The position numbers and the translations under genes are program-made. Positions 28,649 to 36,560 of a stretch of 64,000 nucleotides of DNA are shown here, in pieces. The stretch is from an uncultured Lachnoclostridium sp. (GTDB lineage: Bacteria > Bacillota > Clostridia > Lachnospirales > Lachnospiraceae): assembly GCA_905212635.1 (NCBI GenBank), contig CAJMFH010000010.1, positions 7,776 through 71,775 on the forward strand, given 5' to 3'. The notes below the pieces were generated by a model. The model searched no databases. It was not told the DNA's origin and saw nothing but the letters and a program-made list of their open reading frames with translations. The number at the start of each line of letters is the position of its first letter. Within the stretch, counting starts at the first letter, position 1.

Positions 28649-30046
28649 ATGGCAAAGAAAAAATCGCTTGTTTATTATTGTACCGAATGTGGGACAGAAT
28701 CAGCCAAATGGCAGGGGCAATGTCCCGGCTGCGGTGCCTGGAATACGATGGAAGAAGCACCGGTTACAAAAACATCGACTGGAAAACAAAAAGTTATCAT
28801 GCCGTCAGAATTGGTAAAACCTGCCAAAATGCGTGAGATTGAAACCGAAAATACGCCACGTCTTCAAACAGGCATACAAGAGCTTGACCGTGTTCTTGGC
28901 GGAGGAATCGTCGCCGGTTCGCTTGTGCTGGTTGGTGGAGATCCCGGAATTGGAAAATCGACACTTTTGCTGCAAATGTGCAAGCATTTGTCGGACAAAC
29001 AGGAAAAGGTTCTCTATGTCTCCGGCGAGGAATCGCTTCAGCAGATCAAACTTCGAGGGGATCGTATCGGGGAATTTTCGGATTCTATTTTTCTTCTGGC
29101 AGAGACCAATATTACGACCATCGAAGGGGCAATCGACCAATTGCAGCCGAAAGTGGCGATCATTGACTCGATTCAGACCATGTACGATGACGCAGTTGAT
29201 GCGGCACCGGGAAGCATGAGTCAGGTGCGCGAGATCACAGGGGTTCTGCTGCGAATTGCGAAGAAAAAAGGAATCACAATATTTATCGTCGGCCATGTAA
29301 CAAAAGAAGGAAATGTCGCCGGCCCGCGTATGCTGGAACATATGGTGGATACGGTGTTGTATTTTGAAGGCGATGCGGCGGCGTCCTATCGTATTTTGCG
29401 CGGTGTGAAAAACCGTTTTGGTTCGACAAATGAAATCGGCGTATTTGAAATGCGTGGCCAGGGACTGGTAGAAGTTCCCAATCCATCCGAATATATGCTG
29501 CAGGGAAAACCGGTGGGCGAATCGGGCTCCGTGGTTGCCTGTGCGATCGAAGGCACGCGTTCTTTTATGATTGAAGTGCAGGCGCTGGTATGCCACACCT
29601 ATTTCAATATGCCTCGACGAACCGCCGCAGGAACTGACTATAACCGCGTCAATCTTCTGATCGCGGTCGTGGAAAAACGTCTTGGCATGCAGTTATCCGA
29701 CTGCGATGCGTATGTCAATGTCGCCGGTGGTATGCGGATTACAGAACCGGCACTTGACCTTGCCATCATTGCGGCGCTCATCTCCAGTCAAAGCGGCAGA
29801 GCCATCGACGAGCATACCGTAATCTTTGGTGAAGTCGGACTTGTCGGCGAAGTGCGCGCAGTGCCGCAGGCAGAGAAGCGTGTGGCGGAAGCCATCAAAA
29901 CCGGCTATAAAACCTGTATTCTTCCGCTGGCAAACAAAATTTCCATTGAAAAGAGCGGAAACCTCGACGTATCGGGCGTTGAGCTTGTGGGAATACGAAA
30001 CATAAGAGAATTAATGAGCAGAAAGGAATGGTCTGGAAATGTATAA
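28649..30046 (+). CDS. radA: DNA repair protein RadA
   Basis: This RecA-like branch-migration factor of recombination has about 465 residues. A four-cysteine zinc finger opens the protein (C11, C14, C25, C28). Walker A GDPGIGKST lies near residue 97 and the RadA-specific KNRFG motif near 253. The C-terminal Lon-like domain includes GGMRITEPALDLAI. I chose ATG 28649 because it follows GAGGGAG and matches the family start. An upstream in-frame extension to 28586 would run through the terminator hairpin. Its stop overlaps the start of the next gene by eight bases. Confidence 0.94.
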   Translation: MAKKKSLVYYCTECGTESAKWQGQCPGCGAWNTMEEAPVTKTSTGKQKVIMPSELVKPAKMREIETENTPRLQTGIQELDRVLGGGIVAGSLVLVGGDPGIGKSTLLLQMCKHLSDKQEKVLYVSGEESLQQIKLRGDRIGEFSDSIFLLAETNITTIEGAIDQLQPKVAIIDSIQTMYDDAVDAAPGSMSQVREITGVLLRIAKKKGITIFIVGHVTKEGNVAGPRMLEHMVDTVLYFEGDAAASYRILRGVKNRFGSTNEIGVFEMRGQGLVEVPNPSEYMLQGKPVGESGSVVACAIEGTRSFMIEVQALVCHTYFNMPRRTAAGTDYNRVNLLIAVVEKRLGMQLSDCDAYVNVAGGMRITEPALDLAIIAALISSQSGRAIDEHTVIFGEVGLVGEVRAVPQAEKRVAEAIKTGYKTCILPLANKISIEKSGNLDVSGVELVGIRNIRELMSRKEWSGNV

Positions 30047-30473
30047 TAAAATATTGGAACACCTGACGACAGGCTGCCGTGCCCTTATCGCGGCTGTGCT
30101 GCTTATTGCAGGAATCATCTGGCAGGCAGCAGCCGGAAAGCTGCTGGATCAGACGGCATTTTACCTTATGGCGGCGGCAATGCTCTGCTTCGCTACGGTA
30201 ATCTTCACAAAATGTAAGCCGGACATGATTCAATATGTCATCGGAAACATGATCGTATTGATCATCGGTTTCCTCCTCGGAGAATCCGACACCATCGACG
30301 GGACGGTATTGTATACCCTTTGGATTGTGTGTCTCCTCGCCGACTGGGGCTTAAATATTTATCTTTTAAAACTGGAAAGTATTGGAAAAAGAATAGGACT
30401 CGGTGCCCTCGCCATGATTGTCAATGTACTGCTGATCGCAGTGGTTTATCTTGTACCGATTTTGGCATTTTAG
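30039..30473 (+). CDS. Small polytopic membrane protein of unknown function
   Basis: The 144-residue protein is almost entirely hydrophobic, with about five predicted membrane segments (LIAAVLLIAGIIWQAAAG, FYLMAAAMLCFATVIF, VIGNMIVLIIGFLLG, YTLWIVCLLADWGL, IVNVLLIAVVYLVPILAF). The layout resembles small HdeD/DUF308-like proteins, but I cannot assign it. Its ATG overlaps the end of radA, with AGAAAGGAATGG as the ribosome-binding site, so it is translationally coupled to radA. A hairpin of the GGGGCTGTC family closes the unit. Confidence 0.78.
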   Translation: MYNKILEHLTTGCRALIAAVLLIAGIIWQAAAGKLLDQTAFYLMAAAMLCFATVIFTKCKPDMIQYVIGNMIVLIIGFLLGESDTIDGTVLYTLWIVCLLADWGLNIYLLKLESIGKRIGLGALAMIVNVLLIAVVYLVPILAF

Positions 30474-30486
30474 AGAGAAATGTTAT

Positions 30487-30522
30487 GGGGATGTCACACT
30501 AAATGGTTAGTGCGGCAGCCCC
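30487..30522 (+). terminator. GGGGCTGTC hairpin family copy 2 (terminator-like)
   Basis: GGGGATGTCACACTAA pairs with TTAGTGCGGCAGCCCC. The following TTGATTTT is a weak U-run. It follows the radA-linked membrane protein gene. Confidence 0.7.
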
Positions 30523-30540
30523 TTGATTTTGCCGATGCGG

Positions 30541-30584
30541 GAAGGCAACGTAAATGGTGGAAAACGCTGGGATTAGTTGCCTTT
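30541..30584. repeat. 44-base inverted-repeat element, single copy
   Basis: GGCAAC at 30544-30549 and GTTGCC at 30576-30581 are separated by exactly 26 bases. The flanks extend the inverted repeat outward (GCGG and CCGC further out). The same spacing and ends occur four times at 63758-64000. The right edge touches the stop codon of the minus-strand gene that ends at 30583. Confidence 0.7.
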
Positions 30585-31014
30585 ACCGCCGATAATAATA
30601 TCCGTCCTGTGCATTGCTGTCTGTAAGGCCATTAAATTTACATTTCAGTCGGCGTTTTGACAGGTCTACCGTAAGGGTTGCCGTGTATCGGCCGTTTACC
30701 TTTTCCCATCCGCTTCCCGGAAAGTCGCAGTACAAAGAAGAAAATGTGGCTTTTATTTTATTGCCATTGATGATTTTGTAAGTGCCTGTATCTTTGTTTC
30801 GCCATCCAGTCAATTGGACTTTTCCATTGGGCTTGAATTTGAAAGTATACTGGCTTGAAAATTCCATGGTTGGATCCGAGACTTTGTTTTTCCAGGTAGT
30901 TCCGCTCAATATTTTCTTTGTGACCTTCTTTGCAGCAGCATTTGCCGGAGTGTAAAAGGATACACTGATCAAACAAATGGCAAGAAGGAGACTGGTGACT
31001 AATTTTTTCAACAT
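30583..31014 (-). CDS. Small secreted protein of unknown function
   Basis: This 143-residue protein has a clear signal peptide (KKLVTSLLLAICLISVSF, cut near AANA). The mature part is basic and beta-rich, with two Tyr/Arg residues at the very end. The pattern TFKFKPNGKVQLTGWRNKDTG and KIKATFSSLYCDF resembles lipocalin-like or META-type small sensors of unknown ligand. I cannot name a family. I chose ATG 31014 because GAGGAA lies nine bases ahead and the signal peptide begins there. An in-frame extension to 31116 has no such site. Confidence 0.75.
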   Translation of the reverse strand: MLKKLVTSLLLAICLISVSFYTPANAAAKKVTKKILSGTTWKNKVSDPTMEFSSQYTFKFKPNGKVQLTGWRNKDTGTYKIINGNKIKATFSSLYCDFPGSGWEKVNGRYTATLTVDLSKRRLKCKFNGLTDSNAQDGYYYRR

Positions 31015-31112
31015 AAATAAATTCCTCGCTTTCAATATGATATTATATTCATTATAAAATATAGGCTGATGTATTACAACTATAAAAATTCCATCAAGAA
31101 TCCCTAATCGCA

Positions 31113-31181
31113 GCAAAAAAATATCTGTAAGGAATCCCTATCCACATATAGGATATTCGATTCCAAACAGATATTTTTTGC
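31113..31181 (-). terminator. Long terminator hairpin of the NlpC/P60 gene
   Basis: GCAAAAAATATCTGT pairs with its complement across a nested hairpin (GGAATC with GATTCC, then CCTAT with ATAGG). On the minus strand it ends in ATATTTTTTTGC. It lies just after the stop codon of the hydrolase gene. Confidence 0.75.
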
Positions 31182-31189
31182 GTTTATGT

Positions 31190-32641
31190 CTATCCGATCA
31201 CTCGTCTTGCACAATACGGGGTACGATAACCAATGTTACTTGTCGTGATGCCGACACTAGGATTACTTGCGTGAACGACGCGGCCACCGCCGATGCAAAG
31301 CGCTACGTGATTTACATGACCATTTCTTGCATAGAAGATCAAGTCGCCGGCTCTTGCCTCCGATACACTGATCTTTCTTCCGACACCGGACTGGGAACCG
31401 GAAGTACGAGGAAGACTGATACCAAATTTGCGGAATACCGACATGGTAAATCCGGAACAGTCTGTACCATTTGTCAGGCTGGTTCCTCCATATACATATG
31501 GATTGCCGACAAACTGCAATGCGTAGGAAGCGATAGCAGAACCATCTCCGCTTCCAATGACATCTCCGCTGCCATTGGAACTGTTTCCACCGCTCGAAGA
31601 GCTGCTGGAAGAGCTTGAACTGCTTGATTTTCCGGAACTTCCGCTACTGCTCTTATGTGAACTTGAGGAACTTCCGCTGCTGCTCTTGTGCGAAGAACTT
31701 GAATTGCTTGAGCTGCTTGAACTTCCCGAAGAACTTGAACTGCTGGAAGAACTGGAATTACTGGAAGCCTGCTGCTGTTGACGCTGCTGCGCTTCTTGTT
31801 CCGCACGAGCGGCGGCAGCTTCGGCAGCTGCTTTTTTACGGGCAGCCTCACGTTCTTCTTCAATAGAAACCGCTTTTTTAAACTTCACGGTGATATCAAC
31901 ATATTCTTTGGAAACAAATCCTTTTGTATCACCATCGACCATAATCTTAACCCAGTCTTTATCTTCCCGGATCACTTCGAAACTTTCTTCGCCGGAAACC
32001 AGAGTAAGTACGGCACAATCCGTATTTTTGGCTTCACGAACCTTTAATGTTTCGGTATTGATCGTGGCAATCTTGGTTCCAAACTTATCTACCATTTTCT
32101 CGGCACTGTAGCCGATGGCAAGATAATCGGACATAATATAGCCTTCTACCTGACCGGATTTAATCTTAACCCAGTCACCGACTTTTTTAACAATTTTAGC
32201 AGCGCTGCCGCGGTACAATTTTCCGACGACTTTGCTGTCTGTATTTGGTTTTTTTCTTACATTTACATAATCTGCGGCAACCGAAATACCGACATTATCA
32301 TATTCGGATTTTGGTTTAGGGGTTGCTGTCGGTTCGGCGGCAGGTTCCGGTGTTGGAGCAGCCGGATCGATCGCTGCGCCGGAAGCAGCATTTGGATCGG
32401 TTTGTGGTGCAGCAGCATCGGTAGCAGCCGGTTCATCCGCAAAAGCGACGATTGCCTCGGGATTCGAGGCAGCGCCGGCAGACTGACTGTCTACGTACTG
32501 CTCTAATGTATACGCCATACCGGCAAGCTCGGTCTCACTGCACATGGTAGTGGATGAAGCGGGAAGGTAATTTCCCCCGATGCTTGCGGTCACTAAAGCA
32601 CCTGTACATAAGAATACCGTCCATATTCTTTTGTTATGCAT
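31190..32641 (-). CDS. Secreted SH3-NlpC/P60 peptidoglycan endopeptidase
   Basis: This is a 483-residue wall hydrolase. After the signal peptide (1-25) and an Ala/Pro linker come two bacterial SH3 domains (about 115-175 with VNVRKKPNTDSKVVG, and 190-250). A charged EEEREAARKK helix leads into a Ser/Gly-rich low-complexity stretch (about 292-358, with SSHKSSSG repeats). The NlpC/P60 cysteine peptidase domain (about 365-483) has the catalytic Cys in TDCSGF and histidines in VNHVALCIG and VVHASN. Such enzymes cut stem peptides. A strong promoter near 32874-32902 gives an unusually long leader of about 225 bases that carries the cloverleaf element. Confidence 0.93.
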   Translation of the reverse strand: MHNKRIWTVFLCTGALVTASIGGNYLPASSTTMCSETELAGMAYTLEQYVDSQSAGAASNPEAIVAFADEPAATDAAAPQTDPNAASGAAIDPAAPTPEPAAEPTATPKPKSEYDNVGISVAADYVNVRKKPNTDSKVVGKLYRGSAAKIVKKVGDWVKIKSGQVEGYIMSDYLAIGYSAEKMVDKFGTKIATINTETLKVREAKNTDCAVLTLVSGEESFEVIREDKDWVKIMVDGDTKGFVSKEYVDITVKFKKAVSIEEEREAARKKAAAEAAAARAEQEAQQRQQQQASSNSSSSSSSSSSGSSSSSSNSSSSHKSSSGSSSSSHKSSSGSSGKSSSSSSSSSSSSGGNSSNGSGDVIGSGDGSAIASYALQFVGNPYVYGGTSLTNGTDCSGFTMSVFRKFGISLPRTSGSQSGVGRKISVSEARAGDLIFYARNGHVNHVALCIGGGRVVHASNPSVGITTSNIGYRTPYCARRVIG

Positions 32642-32676
32642 GCGAATCCTCCATTCTCATTCTATCGTTTATATAC

Positions 32677-32815
32677 GTAACTATTCAGAACCCCTCCCAC
32701 GCATTCGCATTTCGAACACTTCGTGTTCTTTTTCGCCTTTGACAAGGCTAAAAATGCTCATATGTGGAAGGGAGCCCTATTCGGATCTCAATGTATGAAA
32801 ATCCAGAATAGTTAC
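32677..32815 (-). promoter_or_regulatory. Structured 5' leader of the NlpC/P60 gene
   Basis: A perfect 10-base inverted repeat (GTAACTATTC at 32677-32686 and GAATAGTTAC at 32806-32815) encloses the cloverleaf element. The whole lies between the promoter (start near 32867, minus strand) and the start codon at 32641, so it is transcribed. I do not recognise a known riboswitch class. Confidence 0.55.
32694..32770 (-). repeat. Cloverleaf dispersed element, copy 2 (leader of the NlpC/P60 gene)
   Basis: Read on the minus strand it has the same plan as the copy at 25413: outer stem CTTCCAC / GTGGGAG with one G·U pair, then GCATTT / AAATGC. The inner hairpins are GCCTT-GTCA-AAGGC and the identical GAACAC-GAA-GTGTTC. 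Stems are kept while bases differ. Both copies have the same orientation relative to the gene that follows. Confidence 0.75.
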
Positions 32816-32873
32816 TTGTGTAAAACGTTACAAATCATTAAGAAAATATTACAAAAATATTACGTTCAAAAAC

Positions 32874-32902
32874 AGTATAACAAGATTATCCTCTGTTGTC
32901 AA
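32874..32902 (-). promoter_or_regulatory. Promoter of the NlpC/P60 hydrolase gene
   Basis: On the minus strand TTGACA (32902-32897) and TATACT (32879-32874) have a 17-base spacer and a TG just before the -10. The consensus match is strong. Confidence 0.8.
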
Positions 32903-33063
32903 GCAATACCAACAGAGAAATCTTTCCAATTTTGCCATAATCCTTTCTTTATAATAATGATAAGGAAATAATTATTAGTAATTTGGAAAAATATATGATA
33001 TACTTATATGTAGTTAATTCCGTTTTAAACGAATTCAACGCATGGAGTGTGGTATAAAGTGGT

Positions 33064-33441
33064 TTATTTTTCAACGATGGCTTCGATCTCGATCAGCACA
33101 TCTTTAGGAAGACGGGCTACTTCTACACAAGAACGTGCAGGGAAATCCGTCGTAAAATATTTGGCATAGATTTCGTTTACTTTTGCGAAATCATCCATGT
33201 TTTTAATGAAAACGGTTGTTTTAATTGTATTTTCAATCTTTGCTCCTGCGGCTTCGATCAGAGCGGCAAGATTTCCAATTGCCTGCTCAGCCTGCGCTTC
33301 GATGCCTCCGACTGCCAATTCACCGGTAGCGGGAACGATCGGGATCACACCGGAAGTAAATAACAGACCATTTACTTCAATTGCCTGTGAATACGGGCCG
33401 ATGGCAGCGGGTGCTTTTTGGGTTGAAATAATTTTTTTCAT
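33064..33441 (-). CDS. RidA family enamine/imine deaminase
   Basis: This 125-residue protein is of the RidA/YjgF/UK114 family, which hydrolyses reactive 2-aminoacrylate and related enamines to protect PLP enzymes. The order PAAIGPYSQAI, LLFTSGVIP, AVGGIEAQAEQA, NTIKTTVFI and the catalytic-site arginine in PARSCVEVARLP is diagnostic. The length is typical. ATG 33441 follows AAAGGTG. It is transcribed alone from its own promoter, divergent from the kinase-like gene. Confidence 0.95.
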   Translation of the reverse strand: MKKIISTQKAPAAIGPYSQAIEVNGLLFTSGVIPIVPATGELAVGGIEAQAEQAIGNLAALIEAAGAKIENTIKTTVFIKNMDDFAKVNEIYAKYFTTDFPARSCVEVARLPKDVLIEIEAIVEK

Positions 33442-33487
33442 AAGGTTTCACCTTTGTCCTTTCTTACTTGTTGCATTTCTACCTATT

Positions 33488-33515
33488 ATTATAAACCATT
33501 TTGTCAAGATGGCAA
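33488..33515 (-). promoter_or_regulatory. Promoter of the RidA gene
   Basis: On the minus strand TTGCCA (33515-33510) and TATAAT (33493-33488) are 16 bases apart. Confidence 0.65.
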
Positions 33516-33618
33516 GACTGTCTTTTTTTACAAAAGAACTGGAAATTTTCCAGAAAATTTTGTATAATATAGACAAGAGAACGCAATATGCGATAACAAG
33601 AAAGGCAGGTTGAGTATT

Positions 33619-34230
33619 ATGAAAACGATTATTACAATAAACAGACAATACGGAAGCGGCGGACGTGAGATCGGAAGAAAACTGGCAGAGCAGTTAGGAG
33701 TTCCATTTTACGACAATGAGATTATTTCCCGGGCAGCCAAAGAAACCGGATTTTCGGAGGCGGCATTTGAGACGGTAGAAGATAAGGCGACGAACAGTCT
33801 GCTCTACTCAATCGCGATGGGAATGAATGTCTTTACGAATCAAGATGCAGGATTTGCAGGATTATCTCTGGATGACCGCATTTTCCTGGCACAGTCCAAT
33901 GTGATCCGTAAAGTGGCAGAAGAGGGGGGCTGCGTCATCGTGGGGCGCTGCGCCGACTACATATTAAAAGATTATGAAAATGTCGTAAATATCTTCATAC
34001 GCGCAAATCTGGATTTTCGTATCAAACGTTCCATTCAGGTGGATCAGCTTGACGAAAGCAAAGCCGGTGAGATTGTATCGAAAAAAGATAAAAGTCGTGG
34101 AAATTATTATCGATACCATGCCGGAGAACGCTGGGATAACCTGATGAATTATGATCTTGTTCTGCGAAGCGATCTTGTCGGAATTGACAAAACTGTAGAA
34201 TGTATTAAAAATTATGTTGAGGCAATGTAG
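33619..34230 (+). CDS. Cytidylate kinase-like family protein
   Basis: This 203-residue cytoplasmic P-loop protein opens with TIITINRQYGSGGREIGRKLAEQL, the Walker A variant of the Cytidylate_kin2 family. It is followed by a PFYDNEIISRAA segment and the substrate-lid basic motif SKKDKSRGNYYRYHAGERW. It is shorter than, and distinct from, true Cmk. The family is common in Clostridia and its physiological substrate is uncertain. I chose ATG 33619 because AAGGCAGG lies nine bases upstream. A TATAAT box at 33563-33568 may belong to its promoter. It lies 43 bases before the xylanase gene. Confidence 0.85.
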   Translation: MKTIITINRQYGSGGREIGRKLAEQLGVPFYDNEIISRAAKETGFSEAAFETVEDKATNSLLYSIAMGMNVFTNQDAGFAGLSLDDRIFLAQSNVIRKVAEEGGCVIVGRCADYILKDYENVVNIFIRANLDFRIKRSIQVDQLDESKAGEIVSKKDKSRGNYYRYHAGERWDNLMNYDLVLRSDLVGIDKTVECIKNYVEAM

Positions 34231-34272
34231 GACGGAAACTACAGCAGCCTCGTGAAAAGAAGGAGAATGAAA

Positions 34273-36501
34273 ATGACACATAAGTCAATGCGGAAAGTAA
34301 TGGCTGCCGTTCTTAGCGCAGCGATGCTTTTTCAGATGGGGACAGCTCCCGCGACACAGGCTGCCGCAAAAGTTAAGTTAGCAAAAAAAACAATCGTTTT
34401 GACGGAAAAGAAGTCAAAAACGGTAAAAGTTACAGGTGTAAAGAAAGCCAAAATAAAGAAAGTAAAATGGTCCATCAGCAGTAAGAAAGTAGCGACGGTA
34501 AAGGCGAAAGGCAAGACTGCTGTAAAAGTAACTGCCAAAAAAGCCGGAAATGCCAAAGTGACCGGTAAATTTACATTGAAAGGTGTAAAAAAGATTCAGA
34601 GGGTTACTTTGAAAGTGCAGGTAAAGGTTGCATCTGGGGCTGAGGACAAAGACAAGAAGGATACGCCGGACACCCCGGCTCAGACGACATCAGCGTCCCA
34701 GAAACCGGGAACAGCGCCGACACAGAAACCGCAGGTGACTCCGACCCGGAAACCAGAAGCAACGCCGTCTCAGAAGCCGGAAACTACACCGGCACAGACC
34801 GCAGATCCGGCGACAAGTCCTTCGACATCGCCGGCAGCGACCACAGCACCATCTTCGGATCCGACAGTAACGGAAACGCCGGCTGCGAGTCAGGCACCGG
34901 ATGAATTTCAGCCGGTACTTTTCAAAAATGCAACATTTGAGACAGGAACCGATGGTTTTGCTTCCCGGGGCTCTTCCAAAGTGTCTCAGGCAGATAACGG
35001 ATACGACGGAAAATGTCTGTATGTAACCGGTCGTACGGACACGTGGAACGGTGCAGCGCTTGATGTGACAAGTACGATCGTACCGGGTGCAAAATATCGT
35101 GTGACCGCATACATGAAACAGATGTCGGGTGACACGACATCGATTAAATGTTCCGTACAAATGGGGCAGAATTATCCGGAGATTGCGACGGTAGAAGCAG
35201 CACCATCCGGAGAATGGGTAAAAATCGAAGGAGAGATCGAAGTAGCACCTTCTTTCTCAGAATATTTAATTTATTTTGAAATGCCAAAAAGTAAGACAGC
35301 AGATTTCTATCTGGATTCTGTTGTTATTACACAGATTTCTAAAGGAAAAGAGGTTATAGATCCGGATTCCTTAGACAGTATCAAGGATACGTACAAAGAC
35401 ATTTTCCAATATATGGGAACTTGCGCAAACTATTACGGTTACGGTGCAAAGAAAGATCAGCTTACAACGCCGAAGTTAGTCAACTTCATCAAAAAACAGT
35501 TTAACAGCATTACGCTGGAAAATGAGATGAAGCCAGACGCCGTTCTTGGTAATAAGAATCTGATCACTGTGGAACAGGCAAAGAACCTTGGTTATTATAT
35601 TCCGGACAATTATCCGGAAACGAAAGTTCCAATGCTCAATTTAGATACGGTAGATGCTACGCTTAAATTCTGCGCGGACAACAATGTCAAAATGCGTGCG
35701 CACACCTTGATGTGGCACCAGCAGACGCCAAGCTGGTTCTTTACGAAAGATAATTACAGCGGAAGTGGTGTTACGACATCGGATGTGATGGATGCCCGTC
35801 TTGAATTTTATGTCCGCACGGTAATGAACCATGTTATGGATAAAGAAGAGGAACTTACAGGAAAAGCAGGAAGTCTTGTTTATGCATGGGATGTCACAAA
35901 TGAGTACATTCATCGCACCAATGAACCGACAGAACAAAGCTGGATGGACGTTTATGGCGATATGAAACTTCAGCCGTCTTATGTAAAGAAAGCTTTTACA
36001 TTGGCTTATGAAGAACTTAAGAAACGAGGACTTCAGGATCAGGTAACCTTGTTCTACAACGATTACAATGAGTACGACTGCGCAGATGATATTGTGGAGC
36101 TTGTAAACTTTATCAACAGTGACAAGAAAGTCTGCGGTGGTATCGGTATGCAGAGCCACCTGACCGGACCGGACAATCCGACCATTGATCTGTATGCGGA
36201 AGCATTGGATAAATTCCTTGCCACCGGATTGGAAATTCAGGTAACAGAGCTGGATGCCGAGGTTGACAGCAACGATTTGGAAGATCAGGCAGCATACATG
36301 AAATCCATTATGGAAATCATTGTGACAAAGCAGCTCAATCGTGACAAGAACGTAAATCCAAAAGGAATTACCGGTGTGACAATCTGGGGATTGTATGACA
36401 CCTGCTCCTGGAGAAGCAACATTCCACTTTTGTTTGCTTCCGGCATCAACGATCCAAAACCATCTTTCTATGCTTTCTTAGAGGCAGCAAAAGCAAAATA
36501 A
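34273..36501 (+). CDS. Secreted GH10 endo-1,4-beta-xylanase with CBM and Lys-rich Ig module
   Basis: This 742-residue extracellular xylanase starts at ATG 34273, chosen because AAGGAG lies eight bases upstream. The order is signal peptide (1-28), a very Lys-rich Ig/Big_2-like module (about 30-118), a Pro/Thr linker (122-205), a CBM22/CBM4-9-type carbohydrate-binding domain (about 213-360) and the GH10 barrel (about 375-742). GH10 motifs include ENEMKPDAV, RAHTLMWHQQTPSWF, the acid/base Glu in WDVTNEY (residue 544) and the nucleophile Glu in VTELDAE (residue 659). It should cut xylan backbones outside the cell while held at the wall by the basic module (inferred). It stands apart from other carbohydrate genes. 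Confidence 0.95.
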   Translation: MTHKSMRKVMAAVLSAAMLFQMGTAPATQAAAKVKLAKKTIVLTEKKSKTVKVTGVKKAKIKKVKWSISSKKVATVKAKGKTAVKVTAKKAGNAKVTGKFTLKGVKKIQRVTLKVQVKVASGAEDKDKKDTPDTPAQTTSASQKPGTAPTQKPQVTPTRKPEATPSQKPETTPAQTADPATSPSTSPAATTAPSSDPTVTETPAASQAPDEFQPVLFKNATFETGTDGFASRGSSKVSQADNGYDGKCLYVTGRTDTWNGAALDVTSTIVPGAKYRVTAYMKQMSGDTTSIKCSVQMGQNYPEIATVEAAPSGEWVKIEGEIEVAPSFSEYLIYFEMPKSKTADFYLDSVVITQISKGKEVIDPDSLDSIKDTYKDIFQYMGTCANYYGYGAKKDQLTTPKLVNFIKKQFNSITLENEMKPDAVLGNKNLITVEQAKNLGYYIPDNYPETKVPMLNLDTVDATLKFCADNNVKMRAHTLMWHQQTPSWFFTKDNYSGSGVTTSDVMDARLEFYVRTVMNHVMDKEEELTGKAGSLVYAWDVTNEYIHRTNEPTEQSWMDVYGDMKLQPSYVKKAFTLAYEELKKRGLQDQVTLFYNDYNEYDCADDIVELVNFINSDKKVCGGIGMQSHLTGPDNPTIDLYAEALDKFLATGLEIQVTELDAEVDSNDLEDQAAYMKSIMEIIVTKQLNRDKNVNPKGITGVTIWGLYDTCSWRSNIPLLFASGINDPKPSFYAFLEAAKAK

Positions 36502-36528
36502 AAGTAAAGTGATTTCGTTACTTGTAGC

Positions 36529-36560
36529 AAGCGTTCACGGCAAATGCCGTGAGCGCTTGT
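36529..36560 (+). terminator. Terminator of the first xylanase gene
   Basis: AAGCGTTCACGGC and GCCGTGAGCGCTT form a 13-pair stem with one G·U around a four-base AAAT loop. The trailing T content is modest. Confidence 0.65.

Noticed and set aside
31557..31781. Plus-strand frame rich in Leu/Glu opposite the Ser-rich linker
   Set aside because: It is the antisense reading of serine codons in the hydrolase gene; no start signal or promoter supports it.
32642..32867. Known cyclic di-AMP (ydaO) riboswitch upstream of the NlpC/P60 gene
   Set aside because: The gene type fits, but I could not find the conserved ydaO-type sequence blocks; the fold seen is the cloverleaf shared with the clpC region.
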